A stretch of 64,000 bases of DNA from Halorientalis pallida (GCF_004118325.1 NZ_RDFA01000007.1:1-64000), one strand, 5' to 3'; shown: positions 53,882 to 63,053, counted from the first letter of the stretch. Notes: a model not told the origin generated them from the letters alone. Made by a program: numbers and translations.

Positions 53882-54249
53882 CGGTCGCCCTCACCGTGGT
53901 TCCACTTTGTTTAGTTATCGGGCCAAAGTTGGTCAGATCGTCACGCATTTCTCGATATATTCTCATACTACGAATTCAATAAGCCTATTCGTTAACGAAT
54001 GGCCACTCTATCCGGATTGCGATGACAAACAGCCAGTCGGGCGTTCGAGCCCGGTTCGTTCGAGGCCGGATTCGGTATCTTCCAGCGGCGGGCCGGCCTG
54101 GCCGACATTCGTCCACCGTGTCGCGCGGTCGGTCAGACACGCCACAGTCTCCCCGTGGATGGACGGCTATACCGACAGAGGGAACGGCGACGGGTGTTGT
54201 CGACGACGCGAGAAAGAGTGAGACTCGGCGCTCGGCGCGTCCGTACGCG
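53882..54249 (-). promoter_or_regulatory. nasD promoter region with palindromic operator candidate
   Basis: This 368-base gap between narK and nasD (both minus strand) contains an AT-rich zone (~53940-54000). A TATA-like GAATATATC (minus strand, ~53954-53962) would start a transcript with a leader of ~45-50 bases. Upstream of it lies a perfect 14-base palindrome ATTCGTTAACGAAT at 53987-54000, a good operator candidate for a nitrogen or nitrate regulator. The remaining 54001-54249 has no recognised gene. Confidence 0.55.
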
Positions 54250-55569
54250 TCAGTCGTCGGCCGTGGCGGTGCTCTCGCTCTCGCTGATTCCCGTGAACCC
54301 GGCCGTGTTCGCGACCGTCGCGATCTCGGGTCTGAACACCCACGCGGACAGCACCACGATCGGGATCATGGTGAGCGCGGCGACGGAGTACCCCAGATGG
54401 AGGTTCGCCAGCCACGGCGCGGAGTAGAACAGCGGGTAGACGATACCGCCGACGGTCCCGACGCCGCCGACGACGCCCGCGACCGCCCCGGAACTGTTCG
54501 GGAACATCGCGGGCACCTGCGCGAAGATGGCGCCCTCGGCCCAGGCACACCCCGCCCCGACGAGGAAGCCGACGACGACCGCGTTCAGCAGGACGCCGGA
54601 GAGGCCAGCCAGCGTCATCACGAACATCATCACGACGATGAAACAGAGCCCGAGGAACGTCCACTGGCCCCGGTACTGGCCCTCGAAGAAGGGCAGGATG
54701 TTCTTCTCTTTCCGTGCCAGCACGTCGCTGATGTAGCCACCGAACGGACGGAGCAGTCCCGCCGCGATCGAGAACGTGGCGGCGAAGGTGCTCGCGATCA
54801 CGAGGTTGTTCTGGTTGAACGCCTCGCGGTAGTACGTCGCGAGCCAGCCGTTCATCGAGAGCTCGAGGCCGAAGGACATGATGTAGGCGGCCGCGAGCAC
54901 GACCGTCCCGTAGCGGGTGGCCGTGTAGATCCACCCTTTCAGGCTGGCGTTCTGTTTGGTCGCCTCGCGTTTCTCGTCGCTCTTTGCGGCCTCGCCGAGC
55001 GCGTAGTAGGCGATCGCGAGGAAGATCGAGACGATACCGGTGTAGAAGAAGGCCGCTCGCCAGTTCGTCGAGAACAGCGGTCCGCTCCACCCTTCACCGA
55101 ACACGCGCGGGAGGATCAGCGCACCGCCGGCTGCCCCGGCGTTGCCGACCCCAGCGTAGATGCCTTCGGCCAGTCCGAGGTTCTCCTCCTCGAACCACTC
55201 GGCGACGTGCTGGATGCCGATGACGAACGTGATCCCGGCCGTCGCGACGATGAGCCGGGTCACGAAGAAGACCGAGTAGTCCTGCGCGAACGCGGAGGCT
55301 ATCGAGAACACGCCGACGTACGCTAGGACGATGGCGAAGATGGCCGGCGCGCCGAACTTGTCCGAGAGCCAACCGGTCAGGATGCGACCGAACGGTGCCA
55401 TCCAGATCGCCGAACTGGCGAGGATGCCGATTTCGGCCGTCGTGAGCCCGAACTCTTCGGCCATCCCACCCGTGAACGGCGCGAATGAAAACCAGATGAG
55501 AAAGGAAAAGTTGAATCCGATGGTCGCGAGCAGTAGCGTCCGGTACTTCGTCATCTTGATCAGTCCCAT
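54250..55569 (-). CDS. narK: NarK-type nitrate/nitrite transporter (MFS)
   Basis: A 439-residue transporter with 12 helices of the nitrate/nitrite porter family. Family marks: the first helix with [36 protein letters not shown] (the MFS loop 2-3), [17 protein letters not shown] (nitrate signature helix 5) and [23 protein letters not shown] (second nitrate signature, helix 11). Arg residues in helices 2 and 8 would bind the anion. It is expected to import nitrate for NasA and NasD. It is transcribed divergently from the nitrate reductase and upstream of nasD. Confidence 0.94.
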   Translation of the reverse strand: MGLIKMTKYRTLLLATIGFNFSFLIWFSFAPFTGGMAEEFGLTTAEIGILASSAIWMAPFGRILTGWLSDKFGAPAIFAIVLAYVGVFSIASAFAQDYSVFFVTRLIVATAGITFVIGIQHVAEWFEEENLGLAEGIYAGVGNAGAAGGALILPRVFGEGWSGPLFSTNWRAAFFYTGIVSIFLAIAYYALGEAAKSDEKREATKQNASLKGWIYTATRYGTVVLAAAYIMSFGLELSMNGWLATYYREAFNQNNLVIASTFAATFSIAAGLLRPFGGYISDVLARKEKNILPFFEGQYRGQWTFLGLCFIVVMMFVMTLAGLSGVLLNAVVVGFLVGAGCAWAEGAIFAQVPAMFPNSSGAVAGVVGGVGTVGGIVYPLFYSAPWLANLHLGYSVAALTMIPIVVLSAWVFRPEIATVANTAGFTGISESESTATADD

Positions 55570-55692
55570 ACTATCCCCTCCACGAACAGCGACGAACCAC
55601 GCCCGCCCGACAAAACGGATTGCGTTTCGTGGACTTTGAATCTATTTTGTGCCATGTATGGCCACATTGCTACGGAATTCCATTAAGAACAG

Positions 55693-55712
55693 ATGGTTAT
55701 AGTCGTAACCAT
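55693..55712. promoter_or_regulatory. Inverted-repeat operator candidate in the narK-nasA region
   Basis: ATGGTTA-TAGTCG-TAACCAT: a perfect seven-base inverted repeat with six-base spacer, ~125 bases before the narK start. TTA/TAA at the inner edge recalls the nasD-side palindrome (ATTCGTTAACGAAT), but the arms differ. It could bind a dimeric regulator of nitrate assimilation. Confidence 0.5.
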
Positions 55713-55997
55713 TTAGAAATCAGCAATTTTGATTCGTCTGGTCCACGACTGGACAATGTGGCCGTCTCTCGCCCGGTCTCGGCGTCGATTTTTTTCAATC
55801 TCGAAAAGTCGTCTCGACTGCCGTCCGTTCGTCAATCCGGAGCCGGGACACACCGCCACGTCCCGGTGAGGACGGGGCTCGACCCGGCAGTGCGTCGAAA
55901 CCGACCCGGTGCCCGCGGTGCTCGAAACAAGAATAAATGTTCGTTCACGGCACTCTCTTATTTTCGCCAATCAAAAGACTTAGTGCGGAGATAATGC

Positions 55998-56006
55998 GAC
56001 TATATT
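55998..56006 (+). promoter_or_regulatory. TATA-box candidate in front of the nasA leader ORF
   Basis: GACTATATT lies ~23 bases before ATG 56025. At that distance transcription would begin at or near that ATG, giving a leaderless mRNA whose first codon opens the small ORF before nasA. Confidence 0.45.
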
Positions 56007-56024
56007 CTAACGCGGGCTGAAATT

Positions 56025-56147
56025 ATGTACGAAAATCCACTCCCAACCGTCGCCTGTTCCGCCGTTCCGGGGTCGTGCGTCCACGAACCCGTCGAGACCG
56101 GGGGGCAACGCCGGTCGCCACTCAGCCGGGGTGCGGAACGACGATGA
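56025..56147 (+). CDS. Putative 40-residue leader protein overlapping the nasA start
   Basis: ATG 56025 opens a 40-codon frame (MYENPLPTVACSAVPGSCVH, then EPVETGGQRRSPLSRGAERR) that ends in TGA overlapping the nasA ATG (ATGA at 56144-56147). A TATA-like element sits at the correct distance for a leaderless transcript starting at this ATG. Such an arrangement would make nasA translation depend on translation of the small ORF. The protein has two Cys, a basic C-terminus and no known family. It may be a true small protein, a regulatory leader, or a chance frame. Confidence 0.4.
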   Translation: MYENPLPTVACSAVPGSCVHEPVETGGQRRSPLSRGAERR

Positions 56148-58240
56148 CTCGATGGAAGCCCACGACGTGCATGCGGTGTGCCGTCGGCTGTGGACAGCTC
56201 CAGCGGGGTACGGACACGGGGTACGGTGTCGGTGACGTGCAGGGTGATCACCGACATCCGACGGCCGAGGGCCTCTCCTGTGAACGCGGGATCCGGGAGA
56301 CGAAGGACCCGCGGGGGGAGTGGCTGACGGAGCCGCTCGTTCGGCGGGGCGACGAGCTCGTGCCCACGACGTGGGACATCGCGCTGGGGACGGTTTCGGC
56401 CGAACTGCTCAAAGCGACGGCCGACGACCCCGACAGCGTCGCCGTCCTCGGCAGTGGCCAACAGACCAACGAGGCCGCCTACGCCCTCGGGAAAGTCGCT
56501 CGCGGCGCTATCGGGACCCAGTACTTCGACGCCAACACGACGCTGTGCATGGCGTCGGCGGTGACGGCGTACTACCGGGCGTTCGGGAGCGACGCACCGC
56601 CGTGTACCTACGACGATATCCCCGAGGCCGAGACACACGTCGTCTGGGGTGCGAACCCGGCGGTCGCACACCCCGTGCTGTACCGCTGGATCCTCGACAG
56701 CGCGGCGGACGCGGGCAGTCGGCTCGTGGTGATCGATCCCGTCGAGAGCGAGACCTCCGCCGACGCCGACCGCCACGTCCAGCCCGAGCCGGGCACCGAC
56801 CTCGTGCTCGCCCGTGCGGTGCTGGCACAGGTGATCGAGGACGGTGCCGTCGACCGCGAGTTCGTCGACGAGTACACCGAGGGCTTCGATCGGTTGGTCG
56901 AATCGCTGCCGGACGTCGACACGGCCGCGGAGACCGCCGGCGTCGCGCGCGCGACCGTCGAGGAACTGGCGGCGGCCTTCGACGCGCGGACGCTCCTGTA
57001 CTGGGGCATGGGTATCAACCAGAGCACCCACGGGACCGACGCCGCACAGATGCTGCTCAATCTCTGTCTGACCACGGGGAACGTGGGACCCGGTACCGGC
57101 CCCTTCTCGCTGACCGGCCAGGCGAACTCGATGGGGACCCGCGTCTGCTCGTCGAAGGGGACCTGGCCCGGGCACCGGGACTTTACCGACGCGGACAACC
57201 GCGAACGCGTCGCCGAGGCGTGGGGCGTTCCGGTCGACACGCTCCCGTCCTCGACCGGCAAAGGGCCCGTCGGTATCGTCGACGAGATCAACAGGGGCCA
57301 CGTCGACGTCTGCTGGACGGTCGCGACCAACCCCGTCGCCGGAATGCCCAACGCCACCAACGTCGAGCGGGCGCTCGACGACGTCTTCCTCGTCGTGCAG
57401 GACGCGTTCCGGTCGGAAACCGTCGAGTGTGCGGACGTCGTCCTCCCGGCGGCGACCTGGGGGGAGACCGAGGGGACGGTGATGAACATGGAACGTCGCA
57501 TCTCACGAGTCACCGCCGTGAGCGACGTCGTCGACACCGTCCGGCAGGATCTCGACATCATCGCGGCGATCGGGAACCGCCTCGTCCCGGGGCTGTTCGA
57601 CGACCCGCCGCTGGACCCGGAGGGAGTCTTCGACGAGATCCGCGACCTGACGGCCGGGACGCCGGCCGACGTCTCGGGTGTCACGTACGACCGCCTCGAA
57701 GCCGAGCGCGCGGTTCGCTGGCCCGCACCCGACGAGACGACCGAGGGCGGGTACCGGTACCACGACGACGGGTCGTGGTCGTTCCCGACCGACTCCGGGC
57801 TCGCACACTTCCTGCCGGCCAGCTACCGCGGCGTCCCCGAACCGACCGATCCCACCTATCCGTTGCTCCTGATCACTGGCCGGCGCGCCGGGGCGTACAA
57901 CACGGGGGTCCGGAACGACGACGACACGGTGCCGAACGCCCGCATCCATCCGGAGACGGCCGGCCAGTACATCGACGTGGTGGACCGGGGACAGACCGTC
58001 GTCGAATCCCGCCGGGGGTCGGTCACCGTCACGCTCACGCCCGACGACAGCATCCCGACCGGCGCTATCTGGCTGGACATCCACAACCCCGTCGTGAACG
58101 AACTGACGCTCCCGGCGGTCGACCCCGACTCCAACGAACCAAACTTCAAGCAGTGTGCGGTCCGACTGTCGCTTCCGGACCAGTCCTCGCCCGTAACTCG
58201 TGACGGAGTCGTCCGCTCCGACACCATCGGCGACGACTGA
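56144..58240 (+). CDS. nasA: Assimilatory nitrate reductase, molybdopterin catalytic subunit
   Basis: A 698-residue molybdopterin (bis-MGD) oxidoreductase. The N-terminal 4Fe-4S cluster is bound by C9, C12, C16 (CMRCAVGC) and C46 (LSCERG). Mo-ligand Cys135 is in ANTTLCMASAV, as in NarB/NasA/NapA nitrate reductases. Later motifs are WGANPAVAHPVLYRW, VVIDPVESETS, GMGINQSTHGTDAAQ, QANSMG, and the C-terminal pterin-binding domain with LLITGRRAGAYNTGVRNDD and AIWLDIHNPVVNELTL. It reduces nitrate to nitrite in the cytoplasm with ferredoxin; nitrite goes to NasD. ATG 56144 sits just before the first Cys motif and overlaps a leader ORF. Cofactor maturation would need MobA (29100-29711). Confidence 0.93.
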   Translation: MTRWKPTTCMRCAVGCGQLQRGTDTGYGVGDVQGDHRHPTAEGLSCERGIRETKDPRGEWLTEPLVRRGDELVPTTWDIALGTVSAELLKATADDPDSVAVLGSGQQTNEAAYALGKVARGAIGTQYFDANTTLCMASAVTAYYRAFGSDAPPCTYDDIPEAETHVVWGANPAVAHPVLYRWILDSAADAGSRLVVIDPVESETSADADRHVQPEPGTDLVLARAVLAQVIEDGAVDREFVDEYTEGFDRLVESLPDVDTAAETAGVARATVEELAAAFDARTLLYWGMGINQSTHGTDAAQMLLNLCLTTGNVGPGTGPFSLTGQANSMGTRVCSSKGTWPGHRDFTDADNRERVAEAWGVPVDTLPSSTGKGPVGIVDEINRGHVDVCWTVATNPVAGMPNATNVERALDDVFLVVQDAFRSETVECADVVLPAATWGETEGTVMNMERRISRVTAVSDVVDTVRQDLDIIAAIGNRLVPGLFDDPPLDPEGVFDEIRDLTAGTPADVSGVTYDRLEAERAVRWPAPDETTEGGYRYHDDGSWSFPTDSGLAHFLPASYRGVPEPTDPTYPLLLITGRRAGAYNTGVRNDDDTVPNARIHPETAGQYIDVVDRGQTVVESRRGSVTVTLTPDDSIPTGAIWLDIHNPVVNELTLPAVDPDSNEPNFKQCAVRLSLPDQSSPVTRDGVVRSDTIGDD

Positions 58241-58288
58241 CCTGCAGCGGGGCACAACCGCTTTCCAGCCCCGGGGCCAAGGGCGGCT

Positions 58289-59104
58289 ATGACCGACCTC
58301 GCCGACCGGGAGTGGCGGTTGATCCGCGAGGAGGCCCGAGACGGGCCGATGAACATGGCTCTCGACGAGATCGCGGCCGAGACCGCCGCTCGGGGCGGCC
58401 CGCGCACGCTCAGAGTCTACCAGTGGAAACCCAGCACGCTCTCGCTGGGGTACAACCAGGACGCCGATACTGTGGACTGGGACTACTGCGATCGCGAGGG
58501 GATCACCGTCACCCGTCGGCCGACCGGCGGCGGGGGGATCTACCACGACACCCACGGCGACGTCTCCTACTCGATCGTCGCGCCGGCCGCGGAACTCCCG
58601 GGGGATCTGATGGATTGTTACGAGCTCCTCTGTACGCCGATCATGGACGCGTTCGCGGACGTGGGTGTACCGGTGACGTTCGCCGACGAAAAACGACCCG
58701 CCGTCTACCAGCCGGCGTGTTACCTCCGAAAACTCCACCCGGCTCACGACGTGGTGTCGGCGACCGACGGGCGCAAACTCAGCGGCAACGCCCAGTACCG
58801 ACGGCGAGACAGCGTCATCCAGCACGGGTCGCTGACCTACGCCGGACGAGCGGATCGGCACCTCGCGGTCTTTTCGGGCCACGACGTGCCCGTCGACGAA
58901 TTCGAGGAGCGAGTCGGGGCCATCGAGGACTACACCGACCGTTCCCGAACCGAGGCCGTGGAATCGCTGACGGATGCGCTCGCGGCGTGGGCCGACGCCG
59001 ACGACGGCGAGTGGACCGAGGCCGAACTCGCGAGTGCGCGCGACCGTGCAGAGAAGAAGTACGCCGCCGACTCGTGGACGCGTGACCGCGAGGATCCGAC
59101 CTAG
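58289..59104 (+). CDS. Lipoate-protein ligase A family (biotin/lipoate ligase fold) protein
   Basis: A 271-residue protein with the LplA/LipB/BirA fold. Motifs: WRLIREEARDGPMNMALDE at the start, RVYQWKPSTLSLGYNQ, the substrate loop TRRPTGGGGIYHDTHGDVSYSIV and the catalytic Lys in DGRKLSGNAQYRRRDSVIQHGSLTY. Such enzymes attach lipoate or octanoate to 2-oxoacid dehydrogenase and glycine-cleavage H proteins. No small accessory (LplB) or target gene is adjacent, so the precise substrate is open. It follows nasA on the same strand (48 bases), perhaps by chance, and converges with the peroxiredoxin-like gene (4-base overlap). Confidence 0.9.
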   Translation: MTDLADREWRLIREEARDGPMNMALDEIAAETAARGGPRTLRVYQWKPSTLSLGYNQDADTVDWDYCDREGITVTRRPTGGGGIYHDTHGDVSYSIVAPAAELPGDLMDCYELLCTPIMDAFADVGVPVTFADEKRPAVYQPACYLRKLHPAHDVVSATDGRKLSGNAQYRRRDSVIQHGSLTYAGRADRHLAVFSGHDVPVDEFEERVGAIEDYTDRSRTEAVESLTDALAAWADADDGEWTEAELASARDRAEKKYAADSWTRDREDPT

Positions 59105-59634
59105 CTCATCCCGAAGCTCTGGGGTTCGTCCTGTAACTCCTCGACGATCGCGTCGTGGATCTCCCCGACCGGCGGGGTGTCACGGGTCGGGTCGAGCCAG
59201 TGGTTCGAGAGCCACTTGTACCGGATCCGACGGTCGGTATCGACGAGAAAGCAGGACCGGCGGGCGCGACTGGTGAGCTTGAACGCCCGGTAGCGGACGC
59301 CGAAGGCCTCGGCGATGTCGAGGTCCGGGTCGGCAAAGAGCGGGAACCCGAGGTCGAGATAGTCGATGAATCGCTTGTGGAGGGCGGCCCCGGATTTGCT
59401 GACGCCGACGACCTGTACCTGATCGCCAGTGGCGAACCAGTCGAAATCGCGGAACTCACACCACTCGTCGATGCAGTCCGGACTGAAATCGGCCGTGTAG
59501 AAGTTGACCAGGACCGGCTTGTCCCCGAGCAGGTCCGACAGTGTCGTCGTCCGCTCGGTCCCGTCTGGATCGACCAACTGGCCCGAAAAATCCGAAACGC
59601 GCTCGCCGACGGTGAGTCCCGTCGAATCTGTCAT
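59101..59634 (-). CDS. Peroxiredoxin-like (AhpC/TSA, redoxin) protein
   Basis: A 177-residue thioredoxin-fold protein. The start LTVGERVSDFSGQLVDPDG and the active-site region VLVNFYTADFSPDCIDEWCEF match the peroxiredoxin pattern; the Cys of SPDC would be peroxidatic and WC four residues on might resolve it. The canonical P-x3-T/S-x2-C is modified (TADFSPDC), so activity is not certain. It continues with VVGVSKSGAALHKRFIDYLDLGFPLFADPDLDIAEAFGVR and CFLVDTDRRIRYKW, typical of BCP/AhpE-like proteins. It would reduce hydroperoxides in the cytoplasm. Confidence 0.85.
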   Translation of the reverse strand: MTDSTGLTVGERVSDFSGQLVDPDGTERTTTLSDLLGDKPVLVNFYTADFSPDCIDEWCEFRDFDWFATGDQVQVVGVSKSGAALHKRFIDYLDLGFPLFADPDLDIAEAFGVRYRAFKLTSRARRSCFLVDTDRRIRYKWLSNHWLDPTRDTPPVGEIHDAIVEELQDEPQSFGMS

Positions 59635-59941
59635 TCACGCCAGTACGGTCGACGTCGATAATATCCTTCGCCCGGTTTCGAGACGTGTAGTACCGGTCGT
59701 AGGATAGGGGGCCGTGAACTGGAAGCGACCACATCAGTCACTCGCGACTCTCGCCCGCAGACGAAATATACTGTGATTGTTATCATTCTCCGTTCCAATA
59801 TTATCGAATGATAATCTACTCCATACGCTTTTGAGTGTACCTTCTACAATTTAGGATAATGATATTGGAATTGCCGGTCTACAATCAAACCGCGAGGAAG
59901 ACGGGACTGCACCGTGATGTTACCACGGGGGCGACTGACCC
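59635..59941. other. 307-base AT-rich intergenic region with interrupted inverted repeats
   Basis: Between the peroxiredoxin-like gene and the surface-protein gene, 59760-59870 is markedly AT-rich. It holds related blocks: GTTATCATT (59779-59787) against AATGATAAT (59807-59815), eight of nine complementary, and CCAATATTATC (59795-59805) against GATAAT-GAT-ATTGG (59855-59868), complementary except for a three-base insertion. These may be operator sites of one regulator. No gene or RNA was recognised; the compositional change marks the left border of the surface-polysaccharide locus. Confidence 0.5.
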
Positions 59942-60637
59942 ATGAGCGGTGAACAACCGTCGGGGGAAGACGAGCAGTCCGCAAACGTGGACGGGTCCCA
60001 GACGGACAGTGACGAGTCGGCGGCCACCTCCGAGACCACGGTCGATCGGCGAACGGCACTCAAGGCCGGCGCGCTGACGGCTGTGGCTGGTCTTGGGGCT
60101 AGCGGATTCCTACTCAGCGGTGACGACTCCGGCGGTGACGTCCAGTACGGCTACGGTGGAACTCCCGTGGAAACGACGCAGACGACCGTCAGACAGACGC
60201 GGACGTCACGGAGTGCGCCGACTGGTCCGACACCGACGGCGACGCCGAGGACGAGGACCGACGAGGAGACCACGGCTGCGACACGTCGCACCACGACGAC
60301 CTCACAGACCACCACGACCGAGCAGACGGAAACGTCCTCCACGACCGACACTCCCGCGACGACGACCGAACCCACCGAGACCGAGACGGAAAGCAGCGGT
60401 GGGTTTGTCGGTGGCGGCGGTGGTGGCGGCGGCGGTGGTGGCGGCGGTAACTCCGGAGGCGGTGGAAATTCGGGCGGTGGATCGACCACGACCACGCCAA
60501 CTACGACGACCACGGATACTGCGACCACGACGACCGACGGAACGACGACGGTTACGACCACGACGGAATTGAGTACGGACGAGTACGGCGTCCAAGGATA
60601 CGGCGAATACGGTTACGGTGGCGTCGCGCCCAACTGA
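59942..60637 (+). CDS. Thr/Gly-rich Tat-exported surface protein with YGYGG motifs
   Basis: A 231-residue low-complexity exported protein. After an acidic N-region comes a Tat-like signal (DRRTALKAGALTAVAGLGASGFLL, ~35-58). The mature part begins with DVQYGYGGTP (~66-75), continues as a Thr/Pro/Glu-rich stretch (~80-150) suited to O-glycosylation, then a polyglycine tract with Asn/Ser breaks (~152-180), another Thr run, and ends GVQGYGEYGYGGVAPN. The YGYGG motif therefore stands at both ends of the mature chain. There is no enzymatic domain. It is followed by glycosyltransferases and a DUF1616 protein, so a role as a glycosylated surface or matrix component is inferred. Confidence 0.8.
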   Translation: MSGEQPSGEDEQSANVDGSQTDSDESAATSETTVDRRTALKAGALTAVAGLGASGFLLSGDDSGGDVQYGYGGTPVETTQTTVRQTRTSRSAPTGPTPTATPRTRTDEETTAATRRTTTTSQTTTTEQTETSSTTDTPATTTEPTETETESSGGFVGGGGGGGGGGGGGNSGGGGNSGGGSTTTTPTTTTTDTATTTTDGTTTVTTTTELSTDEYGVQGYGEYGYGGVAPN

Positions 60638-60747
60638 TCGAGTCGGTCGATCAGCTATTCTGGTGTAGCCGAGACGTCGATGGGCGAGTCGCTCGTCCCG
60701 ATAGAGTTGTCGAAATAGCCAATACTATCGACACAACAATCTCTCGT

Positions 60748-61887
60748 GTGAACGTCGCGTTCGTCTCGAATGTCGTCTATCCCTTCGTCAAGGGTGGGGC
60801 AGAAAAGCGAATCTACGAGATTGGCCGTCGGCTCGCCACCGATGGCCACGAGATAACGGTGTACGGCCGCCACTTCTGGGACGGACCGGCGACGATGGAG
60901 TACGAGGGCATGACACTCCGGGCGGTCGCGCCGAGCGCGGACCTCTACGAAGGTGAACGCCGTTCGATCACGGAAGCGATCGATTTCTCCGTCCGTCTCC
61001 TCCCGGAACTGCAGCCGGCACTCTCCGAGCGCGAACACGACCTCGTCGTCGCGTCGGTGTTCCCGTACTTTCCCGTGCTCTCGTCGAAACTCGCCGGCCT
61101 GGGGAAGGGGGTACCGCTGGTGACGACCTGGCACGAAGTCTGGCGGTCGTACTGGTCCGAGTACCTCGGACGCCTGGCTCCGTTCGGCCGGGGCGTCGAG
61201 TTCGCGACTGCCCGTACGCCACAGCATCCGATCGCGATCTCGGAAGTGACCGCGTCGCGACTCGCGGAGCTCGGCCCACCTCGCGAGGAAATCGAGATCG
61301 TCCCCAACGGGATCGACGTCGATCGGATTAGATCCGCTCCAGTGCCGGACGACGGGTACGACGTTCTGTTTGCCGGTCGGTTGATCGAGCACAAGAACGT
61401 GGACGTGTTGCTCGACGCGTTCGACGCGGTCGGACCGGATCACGACGCGACGCTCGGTATTGTTGGAGACGGGCCGGAGTCTGACGCACTCCGGACTCAC
61501 GCCCGGTCGCTGGACTGCTCGGACCGAATCGACTTTCTCGGCTTTCTCGACGACTACGACGATGTCCTCGGACAGATGCTGGCAGCGGACGTGTTCGTCT
61601 CTCCATCGACGCGGGAAGGGTTCGGTATCACGTTCGTCGAGGCGATGGCGGCCGACTGTACCGTCATCGCGGCCGAGCACCCGGATTCGGCCGCGACCGA
61701 CGTGATCGGCGACGGTGGATTCCTCGTCTCGCCGACGGTCGACTCGGTCGCGGACGCCCTCGACGACGCACTGGGTGGTGAGCGACCGCCCGCCGACCCC
61801 GTCGACCGAGCGCTGCGATTCGATTGGGATCAGGTCACGACACGGGCTCTGGAGGCGTACGAACGCGCCGCGTTCGGCGGGTGGTGA
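60748..61887 (+). CDS. GT4-family glycosyltransferase
   Basis: A 379-residue GT-B glycosyltransferase starting at GTG 60748 (NVAFVSNVVYPFVKGGAEKRIYEIGRRLATDGHEITVYG), with the donor-site loop KGGAEKR. The C-terminal GT4 domain has IVPNGIDVDRIRS, YDVLFAGRLIEHKNVDVLLDAF and the E-x7-E nucleotide-sugar motif STREGFGITFVEAMAADC. It should transfer a sugar from an NDP- or GDP-sugar to a lipid- or polysaccharide acceptor at the cytoplasmic face. The donor sugar is unknown. It lies between the surface protein and the DUF1616 gene on the same strand, probably part of one surface-glycan locus. Confidence 0.93.
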   Translation: MNVAFVSNVVYPFVKGGAEKRIYEIGRRLATDGHEITVYGRHFWDGPATMEYEGMTLRAVAPSADLYEGERRSITEAIDFSVRLLPELQPALSEREHDLVVASVFPYFPVLSSKLAGLGKGVPLVTTWHEVWRSYWSEYLGRLAPFGRGVEFATARTPQHPIAISEVTASRLAELGPPREEIEIVPNGIDVDRIRSAPVPDDGYDVLFAGRLIEHKNVDVLLDAFDAVGPDHDATLGIVGDGPESDALRTHARSLDCSDRIDFLGFLDDYDDVLGQMLAADVFVSPSTREGFGITFVEAMAADCTVIAAEHPDSAATDVIGDGGFLVSPTVDSVADALDDALGGERPPADPVDRALRFDWDQVTTRALEAYERAAFGGW

Positions 61888-62059
61888 CCCCCCTTTCGGT
61901 CGGCGACGAAAGCACGAACTTTTAGATGCCACTCCTATAACGTAAGTTACAGACCCTCCGAGAGCAACCACCCGCCACCACACATGGATCGCCGACCGTA
62001 TCGCGCCCGCGGCCGTTCCCAGTCGTCCCAGCAGCCAGCCGAACGTGTCGAGGTAACCG

Positions 62060-63013
62060 ATGGGTGAGGACGAACACCCCGACGATCCGGTCGATCCCCA
62101 CGGCCCGGGAGACGAGGACGAATCCGAGGCTTCATCGGACGACCAAACCGACGTTCCTGACCCTGCGGAGCGAGCCGGTCCCGATCCGATCTCTGTCGAC
62201 GACGAGACGGGTAGCGAAGCGATGGATACCGACGACACCGACTCGGGCGATGAGGACGGCGAGGCGGTACTCGGTGGTCGAATCTCGGCGGCACAGCGGC
62301 AACGGGCGGAGCGAGCACTGACCTGGATCCTAGCTATCGCCCTCGCGCTCTCGCTGGCCGGCGTCGTCTACGTCGCGCTCGTCCCGCCCCAGTCCGGGAG
62401 CACCTTCTCCGAGTTCTACCTGCTCGGTCCGGACGGCAACGCGAGCGAGTACCCGACGACCCTCGCTCCCAATCAGACCGGGACCGTCGTCGTCGGGATC
62501 TCGAATCACGAACGGAAGTCCGTCGAGTACCGGATGCGCGTGAGCTTGAACGGGACGCAGACGGCCGAACGGACCGTTAGCGTCGCCGACGGCGACACGC
62601 GGGAGTTCCGGGTGAATCTGACAGCGCCGGCCGACCCCGGACGGTATCGGGTGCGGTTCCTGCTGTACAACGAGACGAGTGCAGATCCCTCCCTCCGCAC
62701 TCGCCTGTGGATCCAGGTCCGAAACGAGAGCGTGGTTGGCAACGAGACGACACCCGGCAACGCGACTGCGCCGAACGGGTCGACAGACAACGCTACGACG
62801 CCGACCGACCGGTCCGACACCTCGCCGACACCTTCGACACTGACACCGGACGGCACGACGGGGACGGTGACGCCGGGGGACTCCTCTGGAACGCAGACAG
62901 CGGGTCCGAGTCAGGCCCCGACAGCGACGCGGACTGCCACGTCGACGCCACCGCCGGTTGACACGTCGACGCCGGACGGTTCCGCCAGTGTGACGACCGC
63001 TTCCAGCGGGTAG
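62060..63013 (+). CDS. DUF1616 domain membrane protein with Thr/Pro-rich tail
   Basis: A 317-residue protein. The first ~85 residues are highly acidic and probably disordered in the cytoplasm; one helix (~86-108, ALTWILAIALALSLAGVVYVALV) crosses the membrane. A DUF1616-type beta domain then faces outward: SGSTFSEFYLLGPDGNASEYP, TLAPNQTGTVVVGISNHERKSVEYRM and an Ig-like continuation to ~215. The last ~90 residues are Thr/Pro/Ser-rich with many N-x-T sites. DUF1616 domains occur with haloarchaeal glycosylation and exopolysaccharide genes, fitting the neighbouring glycosyltransferases. GAGGTAACC just before ATG 62060 resembles a Shine-Dalgarno site. Function unknown. Confidence 0.8.
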   Translation: MGEDEHPDDPVDPHGPGDEDESEASSDDQTDVPDPAERAGPDPISVDDETGSEAMDTDDTDSGDEDGEAVLGGRISAAQRQRAERALTWILAIALALSLAGVVYVALVPPQSGSTFSEFYLLGPDGNASEYPTTLAPNQTGTVVVGISNHERKSVEYRMRVSLNGTQTAERTVSVADGDTREFRVNLTAPADPGRYRVRFLLYNETSADPSLRTRLWIQVRNESVVGNETTPGNATAPNGSTDNATTPTDRSDTSPTPSTLTPDGTTGTVTPGDSSGTQTAGPSQAPTATRTATSTPPPVDTSTPDGSASVTTASSG

Positions 63014-63053
63014 CTCGGTCTCGTGTCGTCGAGCGGAAGGTACCCCCGGTGAC

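Larger units (their letters stand above)
55570..56143. other. 574-base divergent regulatory region between narK and nasA
   Basis: This AT-richer gap separates the divergent nitrate transporter and nitrate reductase genes. It contains a perfect inverted repeat at 55693-55712 and, close to nasA, a TATA-like element and a 40-codon ORF, listed separately. An open frame at 55620-55994 was considered but its composition is not protein-like. No RNA gene was recognised. Confidence 0.6.

Noticed and set aside
54022-55326. A 434-codon plus-strand frame antisense to narK
   Set aside because: Overlaps a complete transporter gene; translation is Asp/Arg/His-rich without family motifs.
55620-55994. A 124-codon frame in the narK-nasA region
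   Set aside because: No sensible start context; composition is atypical for a haloarchaeal protein and it covers the operator region.
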